From Prochlorococcus sp. AG-418-I20 (GTDB taxonomy: Bacteria > Cyanobacteriota > Cyanobacteriia > PCC-6307 > Cyanobiaceae): a DNA stretch of 64,000 bases. The translations under genes were made by a program, and so were the position numbers. Shown here in pieces: positions 44,918-55,432 of this stretch (positions within the stretch are counted from its first letter, which is position 1; each line of letters begins with the position of its first letter). Location of the stretch: assembly GCA_003214175.1 (NCBI GenBank), contig QCLZ01000001.1, positions 186,001 to 250,000 of the forward strand, read 5' to 3'. The notes under the pieces were generated by a model that had not been told where the DNA came from, made no database searches, and saw only the letters and a program-made list of their open reading frames with translations.

Positions 44918-45922
44918 TTATTTTATTAACTCTTTAAGATCAATATCTGATCTAGATCCTAATTGCGTAATTATTTGTCCAGCACAAATTGAAGCTATCT
45001 CTCCGCATTTTTTGAGGGAACAATTGTTTATTAATCCATGGATAAATCCTCCCGCATAGATATCTCCCGCTCCTGTAGTATCAATAATCTTGCCTTTCGT
45101 TATTGACTCAATTATTTCAACATTATTTTTGTTAACTATGAGAGAACCATTCCTTCCAAGAGTTACTATGACTAATTCACATAAAGAAGATAGGTCCTCT
45201 TGGCAGTTTGCTAATTTATCATTTCTAAATAGACTTAACACCTCGGATTCATTACAAAAAACAATATCTACATATTCATCAATTAATTCCAAGAAACTCT
45301 CACGATGTCTATCTACACAAAATGAATCAGACAATGAAAGGATTATTTTGGTATTAGATTGTTTTGCAATTTGGGCGGCTTTAATAAAAGCTTTTTTAGC
45401 TAATTCGCTGTCCCATAAATATCCTTCTAAATATAAGTATTTACTTTCCTTAATTACAGTAAAGTCAATGTCTTCTGGTTCAAACTCTATAGATGCTCCT
45501 AGGTAAGTGCACATAGTTCTTTGTGCATCAGGTGTAATTAAAATAATTGAATGAGCGGTTGAAGCACCTTCTATAGTTGGTGGAGTATTAAATATAGTTT
45601 TACTTTGTTTAATATCTTCAGAAAAGAAATTTCCAAATTGATCATTTTTCACCCTTCCAATAAACTGAACATGATTACCTAATTCTGCTAAACAAACAAC
45701 GGTATTTGCTGAGGACCCACCTGAAATTTGTTTGATGACTTTGCAATTTTCTAACAATCTCTGAGATTCATCAGAATTAATTAGATTCATTGATCCTTTA
45801 TCCAGATTATTTATCTCAAGAAACGCATCTTCAATATTTACAATAATATCTACTATTGCGTTGCCCAGACCAATGAGATCAACCGTTTTATTATGTTCAA
45901 AATGTCTAAAGGATTCCTTCAT
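44918..45922 (-). CDS. PfkB family sugar/nucleoside kinase (adenosine-kinase-like)
   Basis: The chain begins VDLIGLGNAIVDIIVN, has SGGSSANTVVCLAELG (substrate region), and ends with the active-site DTTGAGDIYAGGFIHGL, which has the catalytic Asp. The SSANT arrangement resembles adenosine and related kinases, so an adenosine or ribokinase-like substrate is likely. It has 334 aa. It lies 16 bases after purA on the same strand, consistent with purine metabolism, though this is inference from position. Confidence 0.88.
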   Translation of the reverse strand: MKESFRHFEHNKTVDLIGLGNAIVDIIVNIEDAFLEINNLDKGSMNLINSDESQRLLENCKVIKQISGGSSANTVVCLAELGNHVQFIGRVKNDQFGNFFSEDIKQSKTIFNTPPTIEGASTAHSIILITPDAQRTMCTYLGASIEFEPEDIDFTVIKESKYLYLEGYLWDSELAKKAFIKAAQIAKQSNTKIILSLSDSFCVDRHRESFLELIDEYVDIVFCNESEVLSLFRNDKLANCQEDLSSLCELVIVTLGRNGSLIVNKNNVEIIESITKGKIIDTTGAGDIYAGGFIHGLINNCSLKKCGEIASICAGQIITQLGSRSDIDLKELIK

Positions 45923-45937
45923 TAATTTGGAACTAAA

Positions 45938-47302
<1,365 letters not shown>

Positions 47303-47329
47303 TTAGTTTTAAAAAGTAAATGAATTGTA

Positions 47330-47767
47330 TCAACTTTCTCTAAGAACCATTTTTTCAGCAAGAGAAAATTCTTTTGTTAATCTTTCTTTTAGTTTATCTG
47401 GTAAAGGTCTACTTGCAAAGTTTTTGTAATGTCCTGCCATAGCATTTAATGCTGTTTGCATGGTGGTAAATGATTGTGTTTTGTTAACCATACCTCTATT
47501 TCTATATCTAGAAATGTAATCAGTTATAAGGGTAAGTGCTTCACTTCTGACTTCATCTTTATTTGGAGAATCTTTTGGAGTGTCAACAGCTGTTTGTAAT
47601 GTTTTAACAACTGAAATTGTATCTTTAGCGTAGTCACCTGTCATAGAGGTTTTTGCAGCTATTGAAGGAGAGCTAAATAATGTAAAAACAACAATCAAAG
47701 AAAGTGCAAAAGATATAGCTTTTGTAAGATTTTTAAAAATTAATTCTGATGTCCATTTCAATAACAT
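47330..47767 (-). CDS. psb27: Photosystem II assembly protein Psb27
   Basis: Psb27 binds CP43 from the lumenal side during photosystem II assembly and repair. The mature part has TGDYAKDTISVVKTLQTAVD, RSEALTLITDYISRYRNRG and TALNAMAGHYKNF, all typical, as a four-helix bundle. The N-terminus (42 aa) is a signal peptide with ALSLIVVFTLFSSPSIAA; it lacks the Cys that lipidates Psb27 in other cyanobacteria. It has 145 aa. A GGAGG ribosome site sits six bases before the ATG (47767). It lies downstream of proS. Confidence 0.93.
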   Translation of the reverse strand: MLLKWTSELIFKNLTKAISFALSLIVVFTLFSSPSIAAKTSMTGDYAKDTISVVKTLQTAVDTPKDSPNKDEVRSEALTLITDYISRYRNRGMVNKTQSFTTMQTALNAMAGHYKNFASRPLPDKLKERLTKEFSLAEKMVLRES

Positions 47768-47773
47768 AACTTA

Positions 47774-47778
47774 CCTCC
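47774..47778 (-). promoter_or_regulatory. Shine-Dalgarno site of psb27 (GGAGG)
   Basis: GGAGG reads on the minus strand with six bases between it and the ATG at 47767. It is one of the few strong ribosome-binding sites in the window, and it fixes the long signal-peptide start. Confidence 0.75.
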
Positions 47779-47791
47779 AAAAAATTTAACC

Positions 47792-49594
47792 TTAAGAATT
47801 TTCATTGTACATTATTTTTGATTCGGAAATAAATGTTTCCAACAATTTATCGGTACTAATTTTAAATTTAGTATTATTTGTTCTGCATATAAGTTCTACT
47901 TCTTTATTAATAGAATCTCTACCAATAATTATCTGGAAGGGAATGCCAATTAATTCGGCATCTTTGAATTTTACACCTGCTCTATCATCCCTATCATCAA
48001 GTAGAACATCAATTTTATTAATTAAAAAATCATTATATATTTGCTCAGTAAGTTCTCTTTGAACTAGATCTTTTAGGTTTGTTGGAATAATAATAACTTT
48101 AAAAGGAGCAATCTGAATTGGCCAACAAATACCCTTTTGATCATGATTTTGTTCAATAGCTGCTTGGGCTATTCTTGTAACTCCAATTCCATAACAACCC
48201 ATCCATAAACTTTTTAATTGGCCATCTTTATCAGAGAATTTAGCATTTAATTTTTCACTATATTTTTGACCTAATTTGAAAATATGCCCAATTTCTATAC
48301 CTTTTTTTTCTTTAAGTATCTCATTGTCATCAATTTTTATTTTATCTCCTTTTTTTGCATTCCTGATATCTTCAATTAAATAATCTTTTGAAGAAAAAGA
48401 AAATTCCTGAAAAACTTTGTGGAAATTAATTTTATTGCCACCACTTACAAACTTTGATAGACAACTAGCAGAATAATCAATTATTCTGGTCCATTTTTTA
48501 TCCCAATTAGAATCTGCTTTAATGGTCTCATTATCTAAGTCTGGGCCTATAAAACCCAAGGGAAAATTAACAAGGTTTTTCTCAATAATAATTTTATCTT
48601 CAATTTTTTTAACCTTTAGAAGGTTTGAGCTATGAAGTTTATCAATTAAGTTGAAAAGCTTTACCTCATTAATATGTTGATCGCCCCTTATGCATGCAAG
48701 AATTGGGATATCAGATTTATTTTCGAATGTCGCAAGGAATACGACGACCTTAATAATCTGACTAGGATCTAAATTATTTTTTTTACAAATTTCGAGAATT
48801 GTTTTTTGTTGAGGTGTTTCCAACCATCCTGAAATATTATCTGTTATGGGAATAGGTTGAGATGGAATAGAAACTGCTTTTTCAATATTTGCAGCATAGG
48901 AACCGCTTTGAGTGAATAAGATGGAATCTTCTCCAATATCTGCAGTAACCATAAATTCTTTTGAGGATGCTCCTCCAATAGCTCCACTATCTGCTTCAAC
49001 CCCTACCGTTTTTAGTCCACAAGATTTAAAAATATTTTCATAAGCATTGCCGATTTTTTTGTAAAATGAGGTTAAATCTTCTTCAGAAGAGTGAAATGAA
49101 TAACCATCTTTCATTATAAATTCTCTACTTCTCATTAATCCAAACCTTGGCCTTATTTCATCTCTAAATTTTGTTTGAATTTGATAATAACATTGGGGTA
49201 ATTGCTTATAGGAGTTGATGATCTCTGATGCGATACTTGTAATTACTTCTTCGTGAGTTGGGGCTAGACCAAATTCTTTACCTTGTCTATCCTTGAGATT
49301 AAACATTATTGCTTCCCCAGTAGTATATCCTTCCCATCTTTCACTTTTTTTCCACAGATCTGCCGGATGAAGTTGAGGTAAGAGTAATTTAGTGCATCCA
49401 ATATTATTAAGTTCCTTTTCAATTATTGCGGAGATTCTTTCAATAACTCTAAGCATTAAAGGCATGTATGCATAAATACCACTATTAACTCTACGAATGT
49501 ATCCCCCTTTTAAAAGTAATTGATGTGAAATAATCTCAGCTTCAGAAGGTGTGTCACGAATTGTCCCCAGAGGAAATGAGGTGGTTACGCGCAT
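47792..49594 (-). CDS. proS: Prolyl-tRNA synthetase (bacterial type with editing insertion)
   Basis: ProS charges tRNA-Pro. Class II motif 1 is near HPADLWKKSERW, motif 2 near FRDEIRPRFGLMRSREF, and motif 3 (GCYGIGVTRI) near 450. The long stretch between (about 220-400) is the INS editing domain that clears mischarged Ala. The C-terminal anticodon domain ends with IGRDSINKEVELICR. It has 600 aa. Start ATG 49594. psb27 follows after 24 bases on the same strand. Confidence 0.95.
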   Translation of the reverse strand: MRVTTSFPLGTIRDTPSEAEIISHQLLLKGGYIRRVNSGIYAYMPLMLRVIERISAIIEKELNNIGCTKLLLPQLHPADLWKKSERWEGYTTGEAIMFNLKDRQGKEFGLAPTHEEVITSIASEIINSYKQLPQCYYQIQTKFRDEIRPRFGLMRSREFIMKDGYSFHSSEEDLTSFYKKIGNAYENIFKSCGLKTVGVEADSGAIGGASSKEFMVTADIGEDSILFTQSGSYAANIEKAVSIPSQPIPITDNISGWLETPQQKTILEICKKNNLDPSQIIKVVVFLATFENKSDIPILACIRGDQHINEVKLFNLIDKLHSSNLLKVKKIEDKIIIEKNLVNFPLGFIGPDLDNETIKADSNWDKKWTRIIDYSASCLSKFVSGGNKINFHKVFQEFSFSSKDYLIEDIRNAKKGDKIKIDDNEILKEKKGIEIGHIFKLGQKYSEKLNAKFSDKDGQLKSLWMGCYGIGVTRIAQAAIEQNHDQKGICWPIQIAPFKVIIIPTNLKDLVQRELTEQIYNDFLINKIDVLLDDRDDRAGVKFKDAELIGIPFQIIIGRDSINKEVELICRTNNTKFKISTDKLLETFISESKIMYNENS

Positions 49595-49766
49595 ACAAAA
49601 AAACTTAATTAATAATCAATATTATCAATTAATATGTAAATATTTTAAAAGTGTCTTGAGTCCCTCAACGCTACTAGTCTAGAAATATTCTTTCTGCTAG
49701 TTTTTTCAGTAATGAAGTTTTAACTTTTAACAAAATTCATTATTACTTAAACATTTTCTAAAAGTC

Positions 49767-50117
49767 ATGGAAAATATAGAATCCAATATTTCTAGTGAAG
49801 AGGAATTAGTTGGTATTGATGAAGTCCAAAAATTCTTAAATCGATCAAGAGCTTCTGTATATAGATATACAAATACTGATTTGAGGAACCTAAACCCCAG
49901 CTTTAATCCAAGAAAATTAAATCCAGAATTTAGAACCGATCAAAAGGATCCTTTAAAATTTCATCCTAATGAAGTAGCAAGATTTGCTAAAGATATCTTA
50001 AGAATTAAGGAGGTTACTGTAGAGGTATTTAATAGCCCCTCCTCGGCTGCTCAAAATATTCTAGTACAAATATTAGACGAATTAAAATCTATCAGATCGA
50101 TACTTGAAAAAGAATAA
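49767..50117 (+). CDS. Small helix-turn-helix-type protein (116 aa)
   Basis: After an acidic start, GIDEVQKFLNRSRASVYRYTNTD looks like a MerR/excisionase-type winged helix (EVQKFL-x-RSRASVYRY), followed by a Lys- and Asn-rich middle (FHPNEVARFAKDIL). The C-terminal helix (AAQNILVQILDELKSIRSILE) could dimerise. I recognise no named family. A DNA-binding role is inferred from the N-terminal pattern. It is divergent from proS and lies before three short plus-strand genes. Confidence 0.7.
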   Translation: MENIESNISSEEELVGIDEVQKFLNRSRASVYRYTNTDLRNLNPSFNPRKLNPEFRTDQKDPLKFHPNEVARFAKDILRIKEVTVEVFNSPSSAAQNILVQILDELKSIRSILEKE

Positions 50118-50213
50118 TTAAATATTTCTAAAAGAATGTTTTGATTTATTGACATTTTGAATGTAGGATATTGGTGTTCAATTATCTCCTAAACATTCAC
50201 CAATTAAGACTTC

Positions 50214-50468
50214 TTGAGTTATACAAAATCAAAGTACGTCACGAAAAGCAAATTAAGTGAAGAACCTTCCATAGGTTCTGCTCAAAGTGATTTTGAAAGA
50301 GATGATGATGATCCTTTAAGTATAAGGGGTTTATCAATTACATTCTTAGGCATCATTTTTGCATTTCTTACATTTTTTTTACCCTCAATCAGTATTCTAA
50401 TTGGAAGACCTTTTTCTCAAGGCAACGAGGTAATTTTTAATCACGATTTTCAAAAAGATGGATCTTAG
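50214..50468 (+). CDS. Small membrane protein (84 aa), function unknown
   Basis: A polar, Ser- and Asp-rich N-terminus (KSKLSEEPSIGSAQSDFERD) precedes one hydrophobic segment at about 42-63 (ITFLGIIFAFLTFFLPSISIL), then a short polar tail. The frame starts at TTG 50214; no ATG is upstream. Its end overlaps the ATG of the second pyrophosphatase gene by 11 bases, so they may be co-translated. No family is recognised. Confidence 0.7.
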   Translation: MSYTKSKYVTKSKLSEEPSIGSAQSDFERDDDDPLSIRGLSITFLGIIFAFLTFFLPSISILIGRPFSQGNEVIFNHDFQKDGS

Positions 50469-51003
50469 TTCGATACCTCCATCTCCAATGAAGGGTATAG
50501 TAAATATAGTTGTAGAAATACCTGCAGGTAGTAGGAATAAATATGAATATTGTTCTGAAGCAGGAATAATGGCATTAGATAGAGTATTGCATTCTTCAGT
50601 GAGATACCCATTTGATTATGGATTTATCCCAAATACACTTGCTGAAGATGGTGCACCTCTCGATGCCATGGTGATAATGGATGAGCCTACTTTTGCTGGT
50701 TGTTTAATAAAAGCTAGACCTATTGGTGTTTTAGATATGCATGATTGTGGTGAATATGACGGGAAACTTTTATGTGTGCCTATAGCTAATTCTAGACAGG
50801 CAGATATAGTAAGCATTAATCAAATAGCGCCGAATCAGCTTGAAGATGTTGCAGAATTTTTCAGAACTAGTAAAGGACTAGATGGAAGAACAGTTCAAAT
50901 TGATGGTTGGAGGGATTTTGATGTAGTTGAAAATTTATTAAAAAATTGTACTCTTTTAAAAAAGAAAAACTTTAAAGTACTAAAGAAATCAACCATTAGA
51001 TAA
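50458..51003 (+). CDS. Inorganic pyrophosphatase, family I (copy 2, altered signature)
   Basis: The fold is clear: IVVEIPAGSRNKYEYC (E20, K28, E30), DRVLHS with Arg42, YPFDYGFIPNTLAEDG, RPIGVLDMHDCGEYDGKLLCVP (D96, D101, K103), and SKGLDGRTVQIDGW with Lys139. But the signature DGDPLD reads DGAPLD: the middle Asp is Ala66, and the Tyr usually before the active-site Lys is Ser138. So this copy may be slow or altered in metal use, or it may have a related substrate. It has 181 aa. A complete copy exists at 35130. Confidence 0.85.
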   Translation: MDLSSIPPSPMKGIVNIVVEIPAGSRNKYEYCSEAGIMALDRVLHSSVRYPFDYGFIPNTLAEDGAPLDAMVIMDEPTFAGCLIKARPIGVLDMHDCGEYDGKLLCVPIANSRQADIVSINQIAPNQLEDVAEFFRTSKGLDGRTVQIDGWRDFDVVENLLKNCTLLKKKNFKVLKKSTIR

Positions 51004-51008
51004 TTTAA

Positions 51009-51365
51009 TTGAAGAAAATAATTATTTATTCATATCTAAGATGTTCTACTTGCCAAAAGGCATCAAAATGGCTTGACAAACAAAAATTCGAATATCAATT
51101 AATTGATATTGTTAAAGAGCCCCCATTATCCAAATACTTAACTTTAGCTTTAGAACAATACTCCATGGACAAAAAAAGGATATTTAATACAAGAGGAAAA
51201 GCCTTTAAATCACTTAATATCAATATTGATTCTTTATCAAAAGAAGAAATCATTGAACTTCTTTTAAGCGATGGCAAATTAATTAAAAGACCTTTTTTGA
51301 TTTATGAAGAAAAAAAAGTAATATTAGGATTTAACGAAATTGAATACAACAAAAATTTTTTGTAA
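51009..51365 (+). CDS. ArsC/Spx family protein
   Basis: The thioredoxin-like chain has the CSTC motif (residues about 12-15, YLRCSTCQKASKWL), KPF-type segment (KRPFLIYEEKKVILGF) and the helical insert of ArsC-like proteins. Relatives are arsenate reductases, YffB and the redox regulator Spx. The pair of Cys in CxxC suggests a redox or regulatory role, though arsenate reduction is possible. It has 118 aa and starts at TTG 51009, six bases after the pyrophosphatase. lepB follows after 20 bases. Confidence 0.82.
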   Translation: MKKIIIYSYLRCSTCQKASKWLDKQKFEYQLIDIVKEPPLSKYLTLALEQYSMDKKRIFNTRGKAFKSLNINIDSLSKEEIIELLLSDGKLIKRPFLIYEEKKVILGFNEIEYNKNFL

Positions 51366-51385
51366 GTTAAATAAATTAACCCTTA

Positions 51386-52054
51386 ATGGAATTTATGACT
51401 AGCAACCTAAAAAGTTTTTTGAAAGAATGGGGTTTACTCATCTTTCTAACAATTTTTGTTTCTTCATGTAGATCATATTTCGCAGAACCTCGTTATATAC
51501 CGTCAGGCTCTATGCTCCCAGAATTACAAATAAACGATAGGTTAATTATAGAAAAATTCACTTTGAGAAATTCTTTACCAAAAAGAGGTGACATTGTAGT
51601 TTTTAAATCTCCTTACTCATTTGATAAGAAACTCATTGCATCTAGATCTACCCCTCTTCCAAAAAAAAGATATTGTTTTTTTATGAGCTTCCCTCCTATG
51701 TCTTTTATTCCTGGTTTGAGAGATCAAGCTTGCGATGCATACATTAAGAGAGTAGTGGCGCTCCCTGGAGAAACTGTGAGTGTAAATAATAAAGGAGAAG
51801 TAATAATAAATAATAAATTAATTCCTGAACCTTACGTATCTTATAAGTGCTCATTATCTTCTTTTAATAGATGTGGAGAATTTAAAAATGTAAAAGTTCC
51901 AGAAGATCATGTTTTAGTTTTAGGCGACAATAGATCGAATAGTTGGGACGGTAGATATTGGCCAGGAAGTAAATTTCTTCATCAAAAGGACATTATTGGG
52001 AAAGCTTATTTTAGATTTTGGCCTCTTAGTTCCTTTGGCTTTTTCTATAAATAA
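51386..52054 (+). CDS. lepB: Signal peptidase I LepB
   Basis: Signal peptidase I cleaves Sec and some Tat signal peptides at the outer face of the membrane. One N-terminal membrane helix (LLIFLTIFVSSC) precedes PSGSMLPEL with the Ser nucleophile; YIKRVVALPGE has the general-base Lys, and GDNRSNSWDGRYWPG the box E motif. It has 222 aa from ATG 51386. An alternative start is Met4. The enzyme would mature psaF, petA and psb27 products. The histidine phosphatase gene converges downstream. Confidence 0.93.
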   Translation: MEFMTSNLKSFLKEWGLLIFLTIFVSSCRSYFAEPRYIPSGSMLPELQINDRLIIEKFTLRNSLPKRGDIVVFKSPYSFDKKLIASRSTPLPKKRYCFFMSFPPMSFIPGLRDQACDAYIKRVVALPGETVSVNNKGEVIINNKLIPEPYVSYKCSLSSFNRCGEFKNVKVPEDHVLVLGDNRSNSWDGRYWPGSKFLHQKDIIGKAYFRFWPLSSFGFFYK

Positions 52055-52109
52055 AAACTTACTTCTAACTTTTAATCCAAGAAAACATTCGTTTTAAAAA
52101 ACTTTTTAA

Positions 52110-53438
52110 TTAAAGAGCTCCAGAAGCAGTTGAATCAATTATCCCTCCAAGATGTGTTGTAATATTTAAAGCACTAATGACTGGTCTTTTACTGGGATCA
52201 TTAAAAAGGTCAATCACTGTTATACCACCATTGCCTTGTTTTATCATCCAGATATTTGAATGATTAATGCCGAGGATATTGCAAATAAGAGTTTTATTTA
52301 CTGCATCGTGAGCCACTACAAGAGTAAGATCATTATCTTTCTGAGAAGAACAAATATTTTTAAAAGCTTCTATAGACCTTTCTGATACATCTTTTATAGA
52401 TTCTCCTTCGGGCATTATTACTTCTTCTGGTTTATCATGCCAGTTTTTTAGTAAAATAGGCCACTCTTCTCTTATCTCAGATTCTAGTTTTCCCTCCCAC
52501 AATCCATGGCTTATTTCTACAAGTGAATCAATTTTTTCTATTTTTAAATCTTTTTTATGTTGAAGAATTATTTGTGCGGTCTCATAAGGTCTATGCATTG
52601 AACTTGAGAATGCTTTATTTAAAGAAATATTTTTCAAATATTCGAAAGTTTTTCTAGCTTGAATTTTACCATTTTCGTTTAAAGGAATATCAATTTGTCC
52701 TTGGAATCTACCTTCTTTATTCCAGTTTGTTTCCCCATGTCTTACTAGAAATATTCTTGAATCTCCAATTTGACTTGGAATATTTTTATTCAGATGAGAA
52801 GTTTGATTTAAACATTCAATTTGTGTCTTAAAAGAGTCATCTTTCTTTGAAATATTGAGAATTGAGAAAGATGCATTCTCTAATCTTATTTTTCTAAAAC
52901 CTTGCTTAGGCTTTCCTAATAAGGAAAGTATTAAACATCTAAGAATCGCATTGTGACCAACTACTAGAATATTTATATCATCTTTTTTTAAATAAATTTG
53001 CAAAATATCTTCTATAAAATTAGTTGCTTGATCAAACAATTCTTGAATTGGTTTATAAGTTTTATTGTTACTTCCTTTTAAAATTAGATTTTCTGGATCA
53101 TTTTTCCAAGTTGGGTAAGTTTCCGGAAATTTCTTTTTTATATCATCAATTTTTAGGCCAGACCATTGACCAAGGTCGACCTCTAGCAAATTCTCATCAA
53201 ATACAATATTGTGCCCTTTATTGAGGTTTTTTTTTATTGTTTTTGCAGTTTCTGCGGCCCTCCTGAGAGGGGAAGAGTATATTTTATCAAAGTTTATTTT
53301 TGATAATGCTTTTCCTGCTTTAAGGGCTTGTTCGTATCCTTCATCAGTTAATATGGAATCATCTGTACGTCCTTGAATTAATCCTTTTGAATTGAAACTG
53401 CTGAGCCCATGCCTAACCAAAACTAGTTTTATAGTCAT
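52110..53438 (-). CDS. Tandem histidine-phosphatase (phosphoglycerate mutase-like) protein
   Basis: Two complete histidine phosphatase domains are fused: VLVRHGLSSFN at 7-17 and FLVRHGETNWN at about 229-240, each followed by the second His-box (VGHNA and VAHDA). Active-site Arg and His pairs are present in both. Such tandem proteins in cyanobacteria are called phosphoglycerate mutases, or related to 2-carboxyarabinitol-1-phosphate phosphatase; the substrate is not shown. It has 442 aa. The two halves probably arose by duplication. Start ATG 53438. Confidence 0.88.
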   Translation of the reverse strand: MTIKLVLVRHGLSSFNSKGLIQGRTDDSILTDEGYEQALKAGKALSKINFDKIYSSPLRRAAETAKTIKKNLNKGHNIVFDENLLEVDLGQWSGLKIDDIKKKFPETYPTWKNDPENLILKGSNNKTYKPIQELFDQATNFIEDILQIYLKKDDINILVVGHNAILRCLILSLLGKPKQGFRKIRLENASFSILNISKKDDSFKTQIECLNQTSHLNKNIPSQIGDSRIFLVRHGETNWNKEGRFQGQIDIPLNENGKIQARKTFEYLKNISLNKAFSSSMHRPYETAQIILQHKKDLKIEKIDSLVEISHGLWEGKLESEIREEWPILLKNWHDKPEEVIMPEGESIKDVSERSIEAFKNICSSQKDNDLTLVVAHDAVNKTLICNILGINHSNIWMIKQGNGGITVIDLFNDPSKRPVISALNITTHLGGIIDSTASGAL

Positions 53439-53554
53439 TATGCAACTTTGAAAATGAGAGTAATTTAATCATCGCATGGCGCGATAAAAATAGATATAAA
53501 AATATTAGAAATTTCAATTATAACTAAGTATATTTTTCGACTATATAATAAGAT

Positions 53555-54919
53555 ATGATCTTTAAAAATATTTCTAAGACAAAACTTTCTCTAGCTTTAA
53601 TTTCTCTAGTCATTACTTTTTTTGTATGGCAACAAGGATTAAGAGATAGTTTGAATAGACCCTCAGTTTCATTTGATATAAGTCAAAAAGAACAAGAAAT
53701 TGTTGCATTAGCTGTCCAATCAATACCAACAGATCTCAAAAAATTTTTTATCACAAATGATCCTGTTGATGAAATAAATAATGCATTATCTAATGTAGAA
53801 TTTAATGGACTAACAGAAAGAAATAAATTAATCAGGATAATATTATCTTCAGAGTCAAATCTATCAAGAATTGATAAAAATTTATCCTTGGAATTCGAGA
53901 ATGAAAACTATAAATTACTCTCTAATGAGATAGAAAAAAAATCGAATGACGATTCTTATAAAATAGGTTTCGATAAGTTTACCTTATTTAAAGATGATAG
54001 ATTTTTATATCACATCTTAAGCAGGAAATTTCATTTTGATGATTCTTCATTAATAACAAAATCATTTTCAAGCAAAATGTTTTTAAAAATATTAGTAATC
54101 AGATTAATACCACTTTTAACAATTTTGATGGGCTCAATTTTGGCTTTAAAAATACTATGGAAATCTATTTCTTTGAAAAATTTTGGTTGGAAAGAGATCA
54201 AACCTTTAGAGTTAGAATTAATAGATATGGTTTTATTAATTGCAGGTGGATTTGTTGTCTTGGGAGAGGTAATTTCACCTCTATTTTCAATAACCTTAGT
54301 TGAGCTCTTTTCTAAAAATATATCGAGTGAATTGTCTCAATCTCTAAAAATATTTTTTGGATATATTTTTATGGCTATTCCTCCACTATCAATAGTTTTT
54401 TATCAAATTAAATCTTTGAGTAGGGAGTTCTCTTTTAAAAAAGATTATCTTCAATTCAATTTCCTACCAATAAAAAATTCAATTATTTATGGCATTAAAG
54501 GTTGGTTAACTATAGTCCCCTTTGTTTTATTGATTTCACTAATTATGAATAGTCTAATCGCTAATCAAAATGGCAGTAATCCTTTGCTTGAAATTGTTCT
54601 TAATAATAATAATTACTTATCTTTTATTCTTTTATTTGTAACGACAACTTTCTTAGCCCCTCTATTTGAAGAGATTATATTTCGAGGCGTTTTACTACCA
54701 ACTCTTTCAAAAGATTTTGGAATCATCATGGGCATAATAGTGTCTGCATTTATCTTTGCTTTAGCTCATTTAAGTTTAGGAGAAATGCCTCCACTATTCG
54801 TTCTTGGAATAGGACTTGGAATTACAAGAATTGCCTCAGGGAGCCTGTTCTCTTCTGTAGTTATGCATTCCTTATGGAATGGGTTGACCTTTGTAAATCT
54901 ATTCTTATTAAGAACATAA
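53555..54919 (+). CDS. CPBP family intramembrane metalloprotease
   Basis: The C-terminal half is a membrane protease of the CPBP/Abi type: FEEIIFRGVLL (EExxxR), FALAHLSLGEMPPLF and HSLWNGL, the three catalytic boxes, set among helices. The N-terminal half (to about residue 230) begins with a membrane helix and a long extracytoplasmic, Lys- and Glu-rich stretch, then further helices. It has 454 aa. Family members process isoprenylated proteins or defend against bacteriocins; substrate unknown. A TATAAT sequence (53544-53549) lies five bases before the ATG. Confidence 0.88.
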   Translation: MIFKNISKTKLSLALISLVITFFVWQQGLRDSLNRPSVSFDISQKEQEIVALAVQSIPTDLKKFFITNDPVDEINNALSNVEFNGLTERNKLIRIILSSESNLSRIDKNLSLEFENENYKLLSNEIEKKSNDDSYKIGFDKFTLFKDDRFLYHILSRKFHFDDSSLITKSFSSKMFLKILVIRLIPLLTILMGSILALKILWKSISLKNFGWKEIKPLELELIDMVLLIAGGFVVLGEVISPLFSITLVELFSKNISSELSQSLKIFFGYIFMAIPPLSIVFYQIKSLSREFSFKKDYLQFNFLPIKNSIIYGIKGWLTIVPFVLLISLIMNSLIANQNGSNPLLEIVLNNNNYLSFILLFVTTTFLAPLFEEIIFRGVLLPTLSKDFGIIMGIIVSAFIFALAHLSLGEMPPLFVLGIGLGITRIASGSLFSSVVMHSLWNGLTFVNLFLLRT

Positions 54920-55003
54920 TTAATTTATTATTATTACTTGCATTTCAAACTAAAAGGTGTTTTCTTAGTTAATAACACTCCTGATATTTTCAACCAACCA
55001 TAA

Positions 55004-55432
55004 ATGAAACCTTATGGGAATCAACTTCCTTTAAAAAAAAAAGATTCATATAAAAATCAAAAAATCTCACAAAAAATATCTACCCAAAATATAAAATTAT
55101 TGCATCAAATAACCGACACGATAAACATCTCTTTTTTGGTATTAATTTTTATCTTGTTTTTCTTATCTTTTGATAGCCAAAGGAAATGGTCAAATACATA
55201 TAAAACTCTTTCTAAAACAAGAGCAATGAATAATAATTTAATTGAATATATTTCTAAAACCGAAGAGTTTTATATTAGTGAACTTGATTCTCTCAAAACT
55301 TACAGAAAAACTAAGCCTGAAGATTTAACCTATTTAAATAAAATTTTAGAAAAAAATGAAAGTTTCTTTAAGAAAAATTTTAGAAGCTTAATTGAGGGAT
55401 TTAATGACAGCAAATATCAAATAGGGTATTGA
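55004..55432 (+). CDS. Single-pass membrane protein upstream of ftsI (FtsL-like topology), 142 aa
   Basis: A basic cytoplasmic N-terminus of about 45 residues (KPYGNQLPLKKKDSYKNQK) precedes one membrane helix (ISFLVLIFILFFLSF) and a polar C-terminal part of about 70 residues with a heptad-like pattern (RAMNNNLIEYISKTEEFYIS). The last base of its TGA stop is the A of the ftsI ATG (55432), so translation is probably coupled. FtsL and FtsB have this layout and position. The sequence itself does not prove homology; the family is unrecognised. Confidence 0.7.
   Translation: MKPYGNQLPLKKKDSYKNQKISQKISTQNIKLLHQITDTINISFLVLIFILFFLSFDSQRKWSNTYKTLSKTRAMNNNLIEYISKTEEFYISELDSLKTYRKTKPEDLTYLNKILEKNESFFKKNFRSLIEGFNDSKYQIGY

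Noticed and set aside
53471-53485. Short inverted repeat ATCGC-N5-GCGAT
   Set aside because: Arms of five bases without a T-run are too short to call an operator or terminator.
53544-53549. TATAAT as a promoter giving a leaderless CPBP mRNA
   Set aside because: Such hexamers are common by chance in AT-rich DNA and there is no clear -35 element.
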